Notes: generated from the letters alone by a model not told the origin. Shown: positions 39,763-47,787, counted from the first letter of the stretch. The stretch: 64,000 bases of DNA from Lachnospiraceae bacterium (GCA_017934175.1 JAGBKB010000063.1:18972-82971), one strand, 5' to 3'. Numbers and translations are program-made.

Positions 39763-41088
39763 ACTCTTATGACTGGTAATTACAAAACCATAATCTAAAT
39801 CTCTTGAATAAATGATTTGTCCATTACGAGTAATATTATTGGTTATAAGATATTTATCTTTAAAATCAAAATATTCTTTCCAACGCTTACTTCTAACAGC
39901 TCCTGTGGCCGATTTAGCAGATTTAACTAATTCATCAAGAGTTTGTACATATTTTAAAATAGTAAATTTATCAGTATGGTCTATAACAAATAAAGGCTTT
40001 GTAATTTGTCCACCATTAACTAATTGGAATTTTACAAGATAACCTTTAATATTATATTTTGCATCAGTATAATTAACAATATCATTTATAATATATTCTT
40101 CACTGTTATTAATAATAACAGAATTAAATTCATCAACTATTGTTTTATAAGACATAATCAAGTCATTTTTAGTAATAATACCTTTTTCAGATTGACTAAT
40201 TATTAATTGTCTTACAAAACTATTCCATTGAGTAACAGCTAAATTAGTATAAGCTATTATTTTATATTTATCAATATTACTTGTATATTCTTCATCTTGA
40301 AAACGATTAGCAATATTTCTAATAAAATCTTGTCTACCTATAATAGAATATCCTTCACCATTTTCATTATAATTCATTTCTCCAATATGTTTAGCAAAAT
40401 AAGAAATAGTTTTTGTTGTATTATTTCTTATATCTTGCCTAAGCATATCCAAAATATTAAGTATAGGATTGCTTGCTCCTTGTCTAACTATTTCATTAAG
40501 ATAAAATAGTTTAACACAAGTGTCAAAAGCTTTACTTTTTCTTTCTTTTACAGGGGGTAATTGGCTCGCATCACCAATATATATTAGTTTAATTTTTCTA
40601 TCTCTACAAACTCTATTAATATAATAAACAAGTCCAGCTGGTAACATAGAACTTTCATCAATAACAAGAAGTTCAATATTATCAAGTTTAGGACTTGCCA
40701 TAGGGTCAAATTGTGGATTTTTATAATCAAAATCAGCAAGATTCATATTGATTCTAAATCCAAAAGTACTTTGAATAGTAAATGTTTCAATACCATCAAG
40801 TGCTTGACTAAATACTCTACAAGCTTTATGTGTAGGTGCAGTAAATCTTATAACAGAAGTTGCATATTTACAATTTCTAATTATATATTTAATAACAAAA
40901 GTTTTTCCTACACCTCCAGGACCAACAAGACCATAAATATATTTTTGTTCATTAAAAGAATCATTTATAAATTCTGTTAATCCTTGTACTGCAATTTTTT
41001 GGTCATTAGTAAAATTAATGCCCCTATTAGCATTATTAATAGAGGCATTAATCTTAGTAGACATTTCACTAAATACTGGAGTTGGCAT
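39763..41088 (-). CDS. SF1 (RecD/Dda-like) replicative helicase, exon 1
   Basis: 442 codons; the protein continues with exon 2. Walker A GPGGVGKT (56-63), TAPTHKA (Ia), Walker B VIDESSML (142-149), GDASQLPPV (motif III) and the final YGFVITSHKS that starts motif V. This is a Dda/RecD-type 5'-3' helicase that would unwind DNA at the fork with PolB and primase. Start overlaps the upstream gene by 20 bp. The intron sits at the most conserved motif, a common site for homing introns. Confidence 0.9.
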
Positions 41089-41560
41089 ATTTATTTATTA
41101 TATTTTGTCTTATTTCTTCATAATTATCTTTAAAATTAAAAAATTCTCTACAAGCAATATCATTATCTTTTGGCATATCAAATGTTTTAATTAAATCAAA
41201 CATTATATTATTTTCAATAACATTATTTTTAACTAAATTACCCAATAAACCAACACCTGGGGCAAAAGGTAAATATAATGTTGGTCTTTTGCTTGTATCT
41301 TTTTTCTTAAGTTCAGTAATATGTAATCTTTTACCCTCTATTAATTCTTGACTATAATATATATTAGTTTTTATACTATAACTTCTTGAACTAATAGTAT
41401 ATTTTTCATTAGTTTGAATATCAACAGCATAATATGTTCCATCTAAATTAATACCAGCAACACAATAAATATTTTTCTTTATTGTTGTATAAATATTAGT
41501 TTTTACTTTATTACTTTTAGATTTACTTTTCTTTTGGAAAGCAGAAAAATCAAAACGCAT
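41069..41560 (-). CDS. Hypothetical protein (163 aa)
   Basis: Directly upstream of and overlapping the helicase, so likely part of the replication operon. Basic N-terminus (QKKSKSKSNKVK), a beta-rich centre and a helical acidic C-terminus. No family recognised; the basic tail would suit DNA contact. Confidence 0.6.
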   Translation of the reverse strand: MRFDFSAFQKKSKSKSNKVKTNIYTTIKKNIYCVAGINLDGTYYAVDIQTNEKYTISSRSYSIKTNIYYSQELIEGKRLHITELKKKDTSKRPTLYLPFAPGVGLLGNLVKNNVIENNIMFDLIKTFDMPKDNDIACREFFNFKDNYEEIRQNIINKYANSSI

Positions 41561-41562
41561 AG

Positions 41563-41877
41563 TTATTTTTTCATCTTAAAGTTAGACATTTTCATCTTTG
41601 ACTTTACATTGGATAAAACATCTATACCTTTTTTCTTCTTTTTTCTTTGCTGTTCCCCAAAGTCCTCTTTATTACTTTTATCTTCTTTAACTTTCTTAAA
41701 AGAATCTACATATACAACAGTATATCCATTCTTTTTAAGAAAATCAATTTTACCTAAAGTTTTAGTACCAAAAGTAGCATTTTTATCTACTTTTATGGTA
41801 TCTTTAGATAATTGAATACCTTGAACTCTATTGAGAACATTTTTAATATTCTCAACAGTATATTTTTCTTTTTCCAT
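41563..41877 (-). CDS. Hypothetical basic protein (104 aa)
   Basis: Very lysine-rich second half (QQRKKKKKG, then KSKMKMSNFKMKK). Stop lies 2 bp before the next gene, so it leads the helicase operon. No domain recognised. A perfect 20-bp palindrome lies 38 bp upstream. Confidence 0.6.
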   Translation of the reverse strand: MEKEKYTVENIKNVLNRVQGIQLSKDTIKVDKNATFGTKTLGKIDFLKKNGYTVVYVDSFKKVKEDKSNKEDFGEQQRKKKKKGIDVLSNVKSKMKMSNFKMKK

Positions 41878-41915
41878 TGTTTGTTAGTGTTTATTTTGTT
41901 TGTTATATTAGTAAG

Positions 41916-41935
41916 TAAATCAAATATTTGATTTA
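41916..41935. promoter_or_regulatory. Perfect 20-bp palindrome upstream of the helicase operon
   Basis: TAAATCAAATATTTGATTTA is its own reverse complement. It lies between genes 41877 and 41972, close to a copy of the dispersed G-rich motif (41937-41960). A dimeric regulator could bind here, but no partner is identified. Confidence 0.45.
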
Positions 41936-41971
41936 TGGCAATTCCCCTTTAGAAGAATTGTATGTTATGTG

Positions 41972-42490
41972 TTATTCATTTGTTAGTGCATTAAGATTAT
42001 CGATATTGTCATTAAGATTTTTAATAATATCACTTAAAATATAATTAGGCAATATATCTCCAAGAGGCCTAAAGAAATTATTTTCAATAGCTTCTCCTAT
42101 AATTATTGGCACAATAACTTTATCTTTTAATTTAGGTTGTTTATTATGAATATCAGGAACAGCTTTTTCATAAAACATTTTTATAACATCATTATCGTTT
42201 TTAGTAGTATCAGATAAAAATATACTTGTATAACCTGTCCAAGTAAATGAACCATCATTTTTTATAATAAATATTGCAATAACTAATTTTCTTAATTTAG
42301 TAACTTCAGATTTAAAAAGACAATCAAAATAAGATTTATAATCATAAAATCTAATTTGTCCAGTTATAGTACAATAAAATAAATCTTTATTAATAATATA
42401 TTTATGAATACATTTATCACAAAAATGATAATTATTAGTTTCTTTTACAGGGGTTTGTTTTGAACCTCCACCAAAATCAATATAAGGCAT
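41972..42490 (-). CDS. Hypothetical protein with CxxC (172 aa)
   Basis: FCDKCIHKYI and later FYCT and FDC could form a zinc site in the N-terminal third. The rest has a predicted beta-rich core (FTWTGYTSIFLSD) and a C-terminal helix. Shares one base with the upstream gene. The peptide QTPVKET near the N-terminus is encoded by a copy of the dispersed motif (42440-42457). No family recognised. Confidence 0.6.
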   Translation of the reverse strand: MPYIDFGGGSKQTPVKETNNYHFCDKCIHKYIINKDLFYCTITGQIRFYDYKSYFDCLFKSEVTKLRKLVIAIFIIKNDGSFTWTGYTSIFLSDTTKNDNDVIKMFYEKAVPDIHNKQPKLKDKVIVPIIIGEAIENNFFRPLGDILPNYILSDIIKNLNDNIDNLNALTNE

Positions 42491-42831
42491 TATCTATTAA
42501 AATGTTTAGGTGTAAAACAAAAATGACCATATCCTTTACTTTTATCAAGAGTATTTATAAATTTATGCGTCTTTTTATTATAAACTCTATAAGTTTTATG
42601 ATTACAATCATCATAAATAATTATACAATCTTTAGTACCATGATAAATAGGATGTTCACCATAAATTTTAAATTTTATATTATACCAATCATCAATAATA
42701 TTATATATACAATTATAAATTTTAGTAATATGATTGAATATTACATTAATTGTATTTTTCTTTCTTTCTTTTTTATTAACAGTAATATATTTATGATGTT
42801 TAGGATTATCGGTATGAATTTTACTTGCCAT
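42490..42831 (-). CDS. Hypothetical protein (113 aa)
   Basis: Basic, Lys/His/Tyr-rich protein (KHHKYITVNKKERKK). Overlaps the upstream gene by 11 bp and touches the next by one base. No recognised domain. Confidence 0.6.
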   Translation of the reverse strand: MASKIHTDNPKHHKYITVNKKERKKNTINVIFNHITKIYNCIYNIIDDWYNIKFKIYGEHPIYHGTKDCIIIYDDCNHKTYRVYNKKTHKFINTLDKSKGYGHFCFTPKHFNR

Positions 42832-43087
42832 AAATTGCTTTCATTAATTTACCTTCAGGAGTATTATCATAATCATATATTATTTTATTTATTTCAATTT
42901 TAATTTCAACACATTGACCTTCTTTTAATACATTATCAAGAAACTTACCGTCTATGATTTCAGTACTAACTTCATCGTGTATACCAGGAAACCAAAAACC
43001 TGTTTCTCTATCATATTCAGGTTCGCCGTTCCAAAGTTCAATAACACCTGTTTGGTCTTTTGTTAAATAAGCAGTAATTTTTTTCAT
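42821..43087 (-). CDS. Hypothetical protein (88 aa)
   Basis: First gene after the non-coding module at 43.1 kb. Acidic and beta-rich (GVIELWNGEPEYDRETGFWFPG), with a C-terminal helix. No family recognised. Confidence 0.6.
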   Translation of the reverse strand: MKKITAYLTKDQTGVIELWNGEPEYDRETGFWFPGIHDEVSTEIIDGKFLDNVLKEGQCVEIKIEINKIIYDYDNTPEGKLMKAIYGK

Positions 43088-43232
43088 AATTTATAATTTT
43101 TTAAATTTTTGAGTTAATTTCAGCCATTTTAAGACATTATCATATAATATATGAAGGACTTATTATTTTGATATAGAAAATTGATTACAAACAAAATGAG
43201 CTATGATTGTGGGCGTTTTAGACAATAAAAAT
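43088..43232 (-). other. Non-coding gap with copy 3 of the post-terminator module
   Basis: In the minus direction it follows the 43233-43266 hairpin and precedes the gene starting at 43087. Shares GCCCACAAT, AGTCCTTCAT, GGCTGAAAT and AAAAATTTAA blocks with copy 1, and ATATAGAAAATTGATT with copy 2. It may hold a phage-specific promoter; no host-type box is seen. Confidence 0.55.
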
Positions 43233-43266
43233 AAAGCCGGACAAGTTATAGCTCAAGTCCGGCTTT
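43233..43266 (-). terminator. Terminator after the tRNA-Gln region
   Basis: Perfect 10-bp stem (43233-43242 with 43257-43266), U-rich tail on the minus strand. Ends the transcript carrying the tRNA-Gln. Confidence 0.8.
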
Positions 43267-43324
43267 CCACAAACATTATAACGAACATTAAAATTATAAA
43301 CACTACTAACAATAGTAATATTTG

Positions 43325-43395
43325 TTGAAATATCAGGATTCGAACCTGAACTAAAGGAACCAAAATCCTTTGTGCTACCATTACACTATATTTCA
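43325..43395 (-). tRNA. tRNA-Gln (anticodon UUG)
   Basis: Cloverleaf on the minus strand: 7-bp acceptor stem (TGAAATA with TATTTCA), anticodon stem AAGGA/TCCTT with loop TTTTGGT, and a TTCGAAT T-loop. Reads CAA, the main glutamine codon of this AT-rich genome. No encoded CCA. Confidence 0.9.
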
Positions 43396-43399
43396 ATAA

Positions 43400-43477
43400 A
43401 GAGAACAATATTGAAGAAGGAGTCCAATCATAAAACGCAAAGGCAGAAAGCGAAGATTAGCAACAATATTGTTCTCT
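43400..43477 (-). ncRNA. Long stem-loop just upstream of tRNA-Gln
   Basis: Perfect 14-bp inverted repeat (43400-43413 with 43464-43477) closing a 50-nt loop that is richer in C and G than its surroundings. Ends 4 nt before the tRNA 5' end. Could be a processing signal or small RNA; function unknown. Confidence 0.45.
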
Positions 43478-43484
43478 AAGTTAT

Positions 43485-43799
43485 TTAAAGATTTAATATA
43501 TCATAAATACTCATAAATCTATCATGACAAGCATTAGCATCATTAAATATTTCTTTTACTTCATGACCAGATTTAAGATAATATGTAATTTCATAACATT
43601 GTTGATTCATATTATATCTTTGTGAAACTTGTTCAATTTCATTAATATTAATTAAATTATCACCATCTAAATCTTTGATAAAATAAGTAGTATAAGTATC
43701 TTCAATTGATATACATTTTATAAAATAAATTGAAGTTATTATAAAAGTAATAATTGCTAAAATAATAAATACAAGTAATATGTCTAATAAAATTTCCAT
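43485..43799 (-). CDS. Hypothetical membrane-anchored protein (104 aa)
   Basis: One strong N-terminal transmembrane segment (about 5-28) followed by a soluble acidic part. Located 2 bp after the upstream gene. No family recognised. Confidence 0.6.
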   Translation of the reverse strand: MEILLDILLVFIILAIITFIITSIYFIKCISIEDTYTTYFIKDLDGDNLININEIEQVSQRYNMNQQCYEITYYLKSGHEVKEIFNDANACHDRFMSIYDILNL

Positions 43800-43801
43800 A
43801 A

Positions 43802-44143
43802 TTATTTGTTTATTAATTTATTAATATAATTTTCATCATGTTCAATAATATGAGCTGCTTTTTCAGAAAAAGCTTTCATAATATTTTGACGACGCTCTCC
43901 TTCTTTTATTTCCTTATCGATAAAATTCTTAGCCCATTTATAAGCATCTTGTTCAATTTGTGCTTGAAGAATATTACGAGCATTATTTAAATCATATTTG
44001 TCTTTAGATTTTAAAGTAACTTTATGAGTAAATTTTTTAGTGTTAACAACATGCTTATTATTAACTATTAAACTCCACATACTCATAATAGTTTCATTAC
44101 CATTAATTTCAATAAGAGGATGTGTAAATGTAAGTTTAATCAT
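43802..44143 (-). CDS. Hypothetical protein (113 aa)
   Basis: Start overlaps the upstream stop in an ATGA arrangement. Beta-rich N-terminus, then a long charged helix (NARNILQAQIEQDAYKWAK). No recognised domain. Confidence 0.6.
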   Translation of the reverse strand: MIKLTFTHPLIEINGNETIMSMWSLIVNNKHVVNTKKFTHKVTLKSKDKYDLNNARNILQAQIEQDAYKWAKNFIDKEIKEGERRQNIMKAFSEKAAHIIEHDENYINKLINK

Positions 44144-44316
44144 AATACAGGTTTCTTTTTAATTATTTTTTGATATTCTTCATCAGATATAATTTTATGA
44201 GTTTGTCTATAAGATTTAGATTTATTAGCTAAACTATAACGACAAACCTCATATTTATCACAAAAAGCACTTGTTTTGGTTGCTTTATTAATTATGTGAT
44301 ATAAATCTTTTGCCAT
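44140..44316 (-). CDS. Small hypothetical protein (58 aa)
   Basis: ATG 44316 to TGA 44140. Basic protein with FCDKYEVCRYS in the middle, a possible single zinc half-site. ATGA overlap with the next gene and 3-bp spacing from the previous one support translation. Confidence 0.6.
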   Translation of the reverse strand: MAKDLYHIINKATKTSAFCDKYEVCRYSLANKSKSYRQTHKIISDEEYQKIIKKKPVL

Positions 44317-44319
44317 AAT

Positions 44320-44529
44320 TTAACCAAAAATAACTAAACAAATGCCTCCAATTAAAAGAATTGAACCAATAACAATTAAAATTGTTTTACTTTTAGCAGT
44401 AATTTTTGATTCTTTAACATCATTAGGACAAGTAGGGTCTTTAGGAGTTAATTGTCCTTTAAATTTAATTGCGCTACAAATAAGCAAAACAATTAAACCA
44501 ATTAATGCAATAAAATAACCAAATTCCAT
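44320..44529 (-). CDS. Small two-transmembrane protein (69 aa)
   Basis: Hydrophobic segments at about 4-22 and 48-67 joined by a charged hairpin loop. The topology resembles small phage holin-like or superinfection-exclusion membrane proteins, but it lies in the early arm away from the lysis cassette, so holin function is doubtful. Confidence 0.6.
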   Translation of the reverse strand: MEFGYFIALIGLIVLLICSAIKFKGQLTPKDPTCPNDVKESKITAKSKTILIVIGSILLIGGICLVIFG

Positions 44530-44573
44530 AATGTTTGTGTTTTTATGTTAATAAATAATAATAGTCAAAGAAT

Positions 44574-44639
44574 CAAGAGAAGTATCTTTGGTTCCTCTAT
44601 ACAGAGAATGAGCGAGCGGCCCTCCATCAACTTCTCTTG
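44574..44639 (-). ncRNA. Structured stem-loop between tRNA-Leu and gene 44320
   Basis: Perfect 10-bp closing stem (44574-44583 with 44630-44639), an internal CTCT/AGAG hairpin, and an unusually GC-rich arm near 44611-44625. The 203-bp gap 44530-44732 has no convincing gene. Function unknown; not a recognisable tRNA. Confidence 0.4.
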
Positions 44640-44732
44640 TTCATCGAGTCCCCAAAAATTATTCAGGTTCTCCCTATTGCAGTAGGATTTGTTTTTCTTG
44701 TAATATCTGCAACTATTACAAGATTATCAATG

Positions 44733-44817
44733 TGCCTCCAATGAGAGTCGAACTCATACGGACTTTCAGTCCAAGGGATTTTAAGTCCCTCTTGTCTACC
44801 AATTCCAACATGAAGGC
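44733..44817 (-). tRNA. tRNA-Leu (anticodon UAA)
   Basis: Minus-strand cloverleaf with acceptor GCCTTCA/TGGAGGC, anticodon stem AGGGA/TCCCT with loop CTTAAAA, a long class II variable arm and a TTCGACT T-loop; 85 nt. Reads UUA, a dominant leucine codon here. Confidence 0.92.
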
Positions 44818-44824
44818 TTTATTA

Positions 44825-44980
44825 TTATAGATTATTTTCATTAACTATATCTATAACTTTATAATAAAATGCTAACCATTCTTGATGTGTAACTCCAGCA
44901 GGACATAATCTTGCAGCTACATCAAAACAATTATTATATTGTTTATATAATTCAGTAATTCTATTTATATTTATTTTCAT
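44825..44980 (-). CDS. Small hypothetical protein (51 aa)
   Basis: ATG 44980 chosen over the longer frame from 45043, which overlaps the upstream gene. Helical protein with FDVAARLCPAGVTHQEW. No family recognised; ends 7 bp before tRNA-Leu. Confidence 0.55.
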   Translation of the reverse strand: MKININRITELYKQYNNCFDVAARLCPAGVTHQEWLAFYYKVIDIVNENNL

Positions 44981-44984
44981 GATA

Positions 44985-45233
44985 TTATGCTTTAGTATTT
45001 TCTTGTTGTAATTCTTCAAGATTAATAAATTTTCTAATTTCATTATTATTTTTAGTAAGAATTATACTTTTAATATTGGTAGTAATAAAACCAATTCGTT
45101 CTTGTACTCTTATTACTAATTGAGATATTGCATCTTCATCATTATAAGCAAAAAATTGACAATAAATAATTCTATCAAAATGGTCAATATTTATTTTAAA
45201 ACTACTACGATATAATTGTTTGTTTTTTATCAT
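44985..45233 (-). CDS. Hypothetical protein (82 aa)
   Basis: Mixed alpha/beta small protein between the tRNA clusters. The next gene starts 4 bp later. No recognised domain. Confidence 0.55.
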   Translation of the reverse strand: MIKNKQLYRSSFKINIDHFDRIIYCQFFAYNDEDAISQLVIRVQERIGFITTNIKSIILTKNNNEIRKFINLEELQQENTKA

Positions 45234-45234
45234 A

Positions 45235-45378
45235 TTAAACTAATTTTAAATTATTATAATTAAAAATATTAATTGTTTTTCTTATTTTACCATTACCATT
45301 AATATTATGATGTTTAAATAAAGCAGCTATATATTTATCAAAAGATTTTTTAGCTTCTTCATAAGCATCTTTTTTCAT
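45235..45378 (-). CDS. Small hypothetical protein (47 aa)
   Basis: ATG 45378 to TAA 45235. Starts MKKDAYEEAKKSFDKYI, a basic amphipathic helix, and ends 1 bp before the next gene start. Operon spacing supports it; function unknown. Confidence 0.5.
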   Translation of the reverse strand: MKKDAYEEAKKSFDKYIAALFKHHNINGNGKIRKTINIFNYNNLKLV

Positions 45379-45466
45379 TATTTGCAACAATTGTTATATT
45401 TGTAGTTACACCAAATTCAGAACCAATTCGTTCATTAAATACATTAGCTGAAAAATTGTATAACAT
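45359..45466 (-). CDS. Very small hypothetical protein (35 aa)
   Basis: ATG 45466 to TGA 45359; overlaps the next small gene by 20 bp. Lies between tRNA-Ile/Met and the small-gene operon. Coding status uncertain. Confidence 0.3.
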   Translation of the reverse strand: MLYNFSANVFNERIGSEFGVTTNITIVANNEKRCL

Positions 45467-45499
45467 AGTTATCAGTTTTAATATTATTTAATTTATTAG

Positions 45500-45572
45500 T
45501 GGCCCCAACAGGACTTGAACCTGTAACTAACGGATTATGAGTCCGCTACTCTAACCATTGAGTTATGGGGCC
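45500..45572 (-). tRNA. tRNA with CAU anticodon (probably tRNA-Ile2, or Met)
   Basis: 73-nt minus-strand cloverleaf: acceptor begins GGCCCCA, anticodon loop CTCATAA (CAU), T-loop TTCAAGT. The GGCCCC acceptor and arm sequences resemble bacterial tRNA-Ile2, whose C34 becomes lysidine to read AUA, a frequent codon here. Elongator Met remains possible. Confidence 0.85.
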
Positions 45573-45575
45573 AAA

Positions 45576-45607
45576 TACTAACACTTATTTCACAACAAGT
45601 GTTAGTA
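45576..45607 (-). other. Inter-tRNA hairpin with TGTTGTGAAATA loop
   Basis: 11-bp stem (45576-45586 with 45597-45607) 4 nt upstream of the CAU tRNA. The loop sequence recurs in the hairpin upstream of tRNA-Lys and, in variant form, between the two tRNAs. Confidence 0.5.
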
Positions 45608-45694
45608 CAATTATGTATAATTATATTAGAAATAACCCATCATAATTTTACCAATTATGATAATTAATTGGAATTTCACAACTGTCATTAATCG

Positions 45695-45767
45695 TGGCTT
45701 CAGCGAGATTCGAACTCGCGACCCTTACATTAAAAGTGTAATGCTCTACCAACTGAGCTATGAAACC
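45695..45767 (-). tRNA. tRNA-Lys (anticodon UUU)
   Basis: Minus-strand cloverleaf, 73 nt: acceptor GGTTTCA/TGAAGCC, anticodon stem TTACA/TGTAA with loop CTTTTAA, and T-loop TTCGAAT. Reads AAA, the most common lysine codon here. Confidence 0.93.
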
Positions 45768-45776
45768 ATTAATAAA

Positions 45777-45806
45777 AGTAGCAGGTATTTCACAACAGCC
45801 GCTACT
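45777..45806 (-). other. Hairpin upstream of tRNA-Lys
   Basis: 6-bp stem (45777-45782 with 45801-45806) whose loop contains the same TGTTGTGAAATA 12-mer (minus strand) as the hairpin at 45576-45607. Likely a processing or spacer element. Confidence 0.4.
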
Positions 45807-45876
45807 ATAATTAGCACCATATACTGAAAGAAAGTGTTTTCGTGAAAGATTACAAGTTTGTGCTAATTATATTTCT

Positions 45877-46077
45877 TTAAATAGAATAATTTTCATAAAC
45901 CATTTCTCCAAGAGTTCTTCCTCTTTTAGTAGAAGCAGCAGTATGATAAATTTGTTTAACAGAACCATCTTTCATTTTAATAGTTTGAGTTCTGCGACAA
46001 TAATGTTCATAAAGTGCAACTTTTTTACTTTTACCTTTACGGGAAATATAATCAAATGGATGAGCTTTTGCGTACAT
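45877..46077 (-). CDS. Small basic hypothetical protein (66 aa)
   Basis: Lys/Arg-rich with KGKSKKVALYEHYCRRTQ and ASTKRGRTLGEM. Probably nucleic-acid binding by charge alone. No family recognised. Located upstream of the tRNA-Lys. Confidence 0.6.
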   Translation of the reverse strand: MYAKAHPFDYISRKGKSKKVALYEHYCRRTQTIKMKDGSVKQIYHTAASTKRGRTLGEMVYENYSI

Positions 46078-46095
46078 ATTATTATAATTAATTAA

Positions 46096-46260
46096 TTAAT
46101 ATTCGGGGCCATTATTAAGAGGATGGTCTTGCCAACCAAATTGTTCCTCTATTAAAGCATCAATCTCTTCTTCTGACATTTGAGAAGCATCTATATCAGG
46201 TGCATCATCAACATCATAATTAGGATTGGTTACTTGTTGTCCAAGATTATCGTTATACAT
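46096..46260 (-). CDS. Small acidic hypothetical protein (54 aa)
   Basis: ATG 46260 to TAA 46096. Asp/Glu-rich (DVDDAPDIDAS, SEEEIDALIEEQFGW). Lies 18 bp before the next gene. Such acidic proteins in early arms are sometimes DNA mimics, but nothing specific supports that. Confidence 0.55.
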   Translation of the reverse strand: MYNDNLGQQVTNPNYDVDDAPDIDASQMSEEEIDALIEEQFGWQDHPLNNGPEY

Positions 46261-46275
46261 AATAATAAATATAAA

Positions 46276-46338
46276 AAGGATAATGGAATTCTAAACCCTA
46301 AAACAATTATGGAACCCAGGATGAACTCCATTATCCTT
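46276..46338 (-). terminator. Terminator after gene 46348-46887
   Basis: 15-bp stem with one mismatch (46276-46290 with 46324-46338), T-rich tail on the minus strand. Located 9 bp after the stop codon. Confidence 0.75.
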
Positions 46339-46347
46339 AATTATTAT

Positions 46348-46887
46348 TTATTCTTCAGTTTCAGCAGTTTTATCAGCATTTTCAGCTGCATCTACTGCAT
46401 TATTAATCATTTCTTTATCTTCACTGAAAGGAGCATCAAATTCATTAGAACAGAAAACTCCAATAGTCTTTTGTGCAGCATTAGCAAAACTGGTAAATGA
46501 TGCAATAAGACAATTAATAAAGAAAGGTTCGGTATAACGATATTCAACTTTAAGACCATTATTAGTTACACTAAATTTAGTCCAGTTGAAATTAACATAA
46601 CCTTTAGCTTGTTCAATAATACCTTTTTGAGAAAGATAATTAATGATACCAAGAGAAGTGTATCTGCGAATATCGCTATTACTCTTAATAAGATTAACGA
46701 GCTTAACAATATGAACAGGATAATGTTCAAAGGCTTCTACAACATTTCGAGGATTGCGATAGCGAGGACGATTGATTCTATCAAGCTGTTTTTCAGGTTC
46801 TTCTTCCTTAGGATTTTCCTTAGCAATTTTGTTCAATTTAGCAGCAGTTTCGTCATTAACTTTAGCTGCAAGATTTTCTTTTGCCAT
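46348..46887 (-). CDS. Hypothetical protein (179 aa)
   Basis: Charged N-terminal tail, a central helical/beta region (FEHYPVHIVKLVNLI, RYTSLGIINYLS) that could be a winged-helix-like fold, and an acidic Ala/Glu tail. It is a stand-alone unit with its own host-type promoter and terminator. No family recognised. Confidence 0.65.
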   Translation of the reverse strand: MAKENLAAKVNDETAAKLNKIAKENPKEEEPEKQLDRINRPRYRNPRNVVEAFEHYPVHIVKLVNLIKSNSDIRRYTSLGIINYLSQKGIIEQAKGYVNFNWTKFSVTNNGLKVEYRYTEPFFINCLIASFTSFANAAQKTIGVFCSNEFDAPFSEDKEMINNAVDAAENADKTAETEE

Positions 46888-46937
46888 TTTAGTAGTGTTT
46901 TTATTAAGTTAATTAAAATATGTATTATTATTTAACA

Positions 46938-46969
46938 CAAAAGTAATGAATTATTCGTAATATTCCAAA
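46938..46969 (-). promoter_or_regulatory. Host-type promoter for gene 46348-46887
   Basis: Minus strand: TTTG (46966-46969), 20-bp spacer, TACTTTTG (46938-46945). Exact TTTG/TAnnTTTG match, with a leader of about 45 nt to the ATG at 46887. Confidence 0.7.
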
Positions 46970-46997
46970 AATAATTGATAAAAAAATCTAATAATTT

Positions 46998-47050
46998 TTA
47001 GGTTGTCTTTGTCAACATTACATATAATAATACTAACAAAAACAACCTAA
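46998..47050 (-). terminator. Terminator after gene 47071-47739
   Basis: Arms TTAGGTTGT and ACAACCTAA (46998-47006 with 47042-47050), extendable inward to about 13 bp with one mismatch. Located 20 bp past the stop codon. Confidence 0.65.
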
Positions 47051-47070
47051 CAACCATAGCAGTATATTAG

Positions 47071-47739
47071 TTAATCCTCGTTATCAAACATAGAATCAAC
47101 AATCTTATCCATCATTTTATCAGCAAATTTCTGACCAGATTTACCAAGGGTTAAATCAACAATATGATAAATAATAGTATCATGTTCAAATGTTACAGGC
47201 TCTGCATCTTCACGAGTAGTAAAAGGATTTACATACTCTGTATCTTTAGATACATACTGTTGAATAACAGAAATAGTAGAACCTACAAGAAGAGGAAGAA
47301 TACCTTGAGGGTGGGCAATAATATGATTACCAAGCCAAGCATTTTCTTCATCATTTTTAAGAATAGCAGAAATAGCAAATGAACTTGTATAAATTATATT
47401 AATGAGTCCTTGTTTATATTCAGCAATATCTCCCATTTCATTTCTTACAGGAACAAAACCAGGAATTTTATTCATAAGAGTAAGAGATGCTCTAAGATAA
47501 TTTTCCTGTTGAGAAAGAGTTACATTCTTTACATGAATACCAGTAAATTTCTTACAACCTTGATTTTTAATAAGGTCAGCAACAATCTTTTTAAAGTCTG
47601 TACCAGAAACTATAGCTTCAGAAGGAGTTGCTTGTTCTTCTTGAGTTTCAGGTGCTTCTTTTACTTCTTCAGTAGATACTGCAGTTGCAGTTTCATCAAT
47701 TGCTTTAGGTGCAGCAGTGGGTTTGTTTTTGTTTGTCAT
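47071..47739 (-). CDS. Hypothetical protein (222 aa)
   Basis: A disordered, acidic Ala/Thr/Glu-rich first 45 residues precede a folded domain with GCKKFTGIHVKNVTLS, NYLRASLTLMNKIPGF and a C-terminal helix (KFADKMMDKIVDSMF). No recognised family. Ends in its own terminator. Confidence 0.65.
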   Translation of the reverse strand: MTNKNKPTAAPKAIDETATAVSTEEVKEAPETQEEQATPSEAIVSGTDFKKIVADLIKNQGCKKFTGIHVKNVTLSQQENYLRASLTLMNKIPGFVPVRNEMGDIAEYKQGLINIIYTSSFAISAILKNDEENAWLGNHIIAHPQGILPLLVGSTISVIQQYVSKDTEYVNPFTTREDAEPVTFEHDTIIYHIVDLTLGKSGQKFADKMMDKIVDSMFDNED

Positions 47740-47787
47740 AGGATTAATTGTTTAATTGTTAATAATTTTGTTAATTATTTTATTTTG

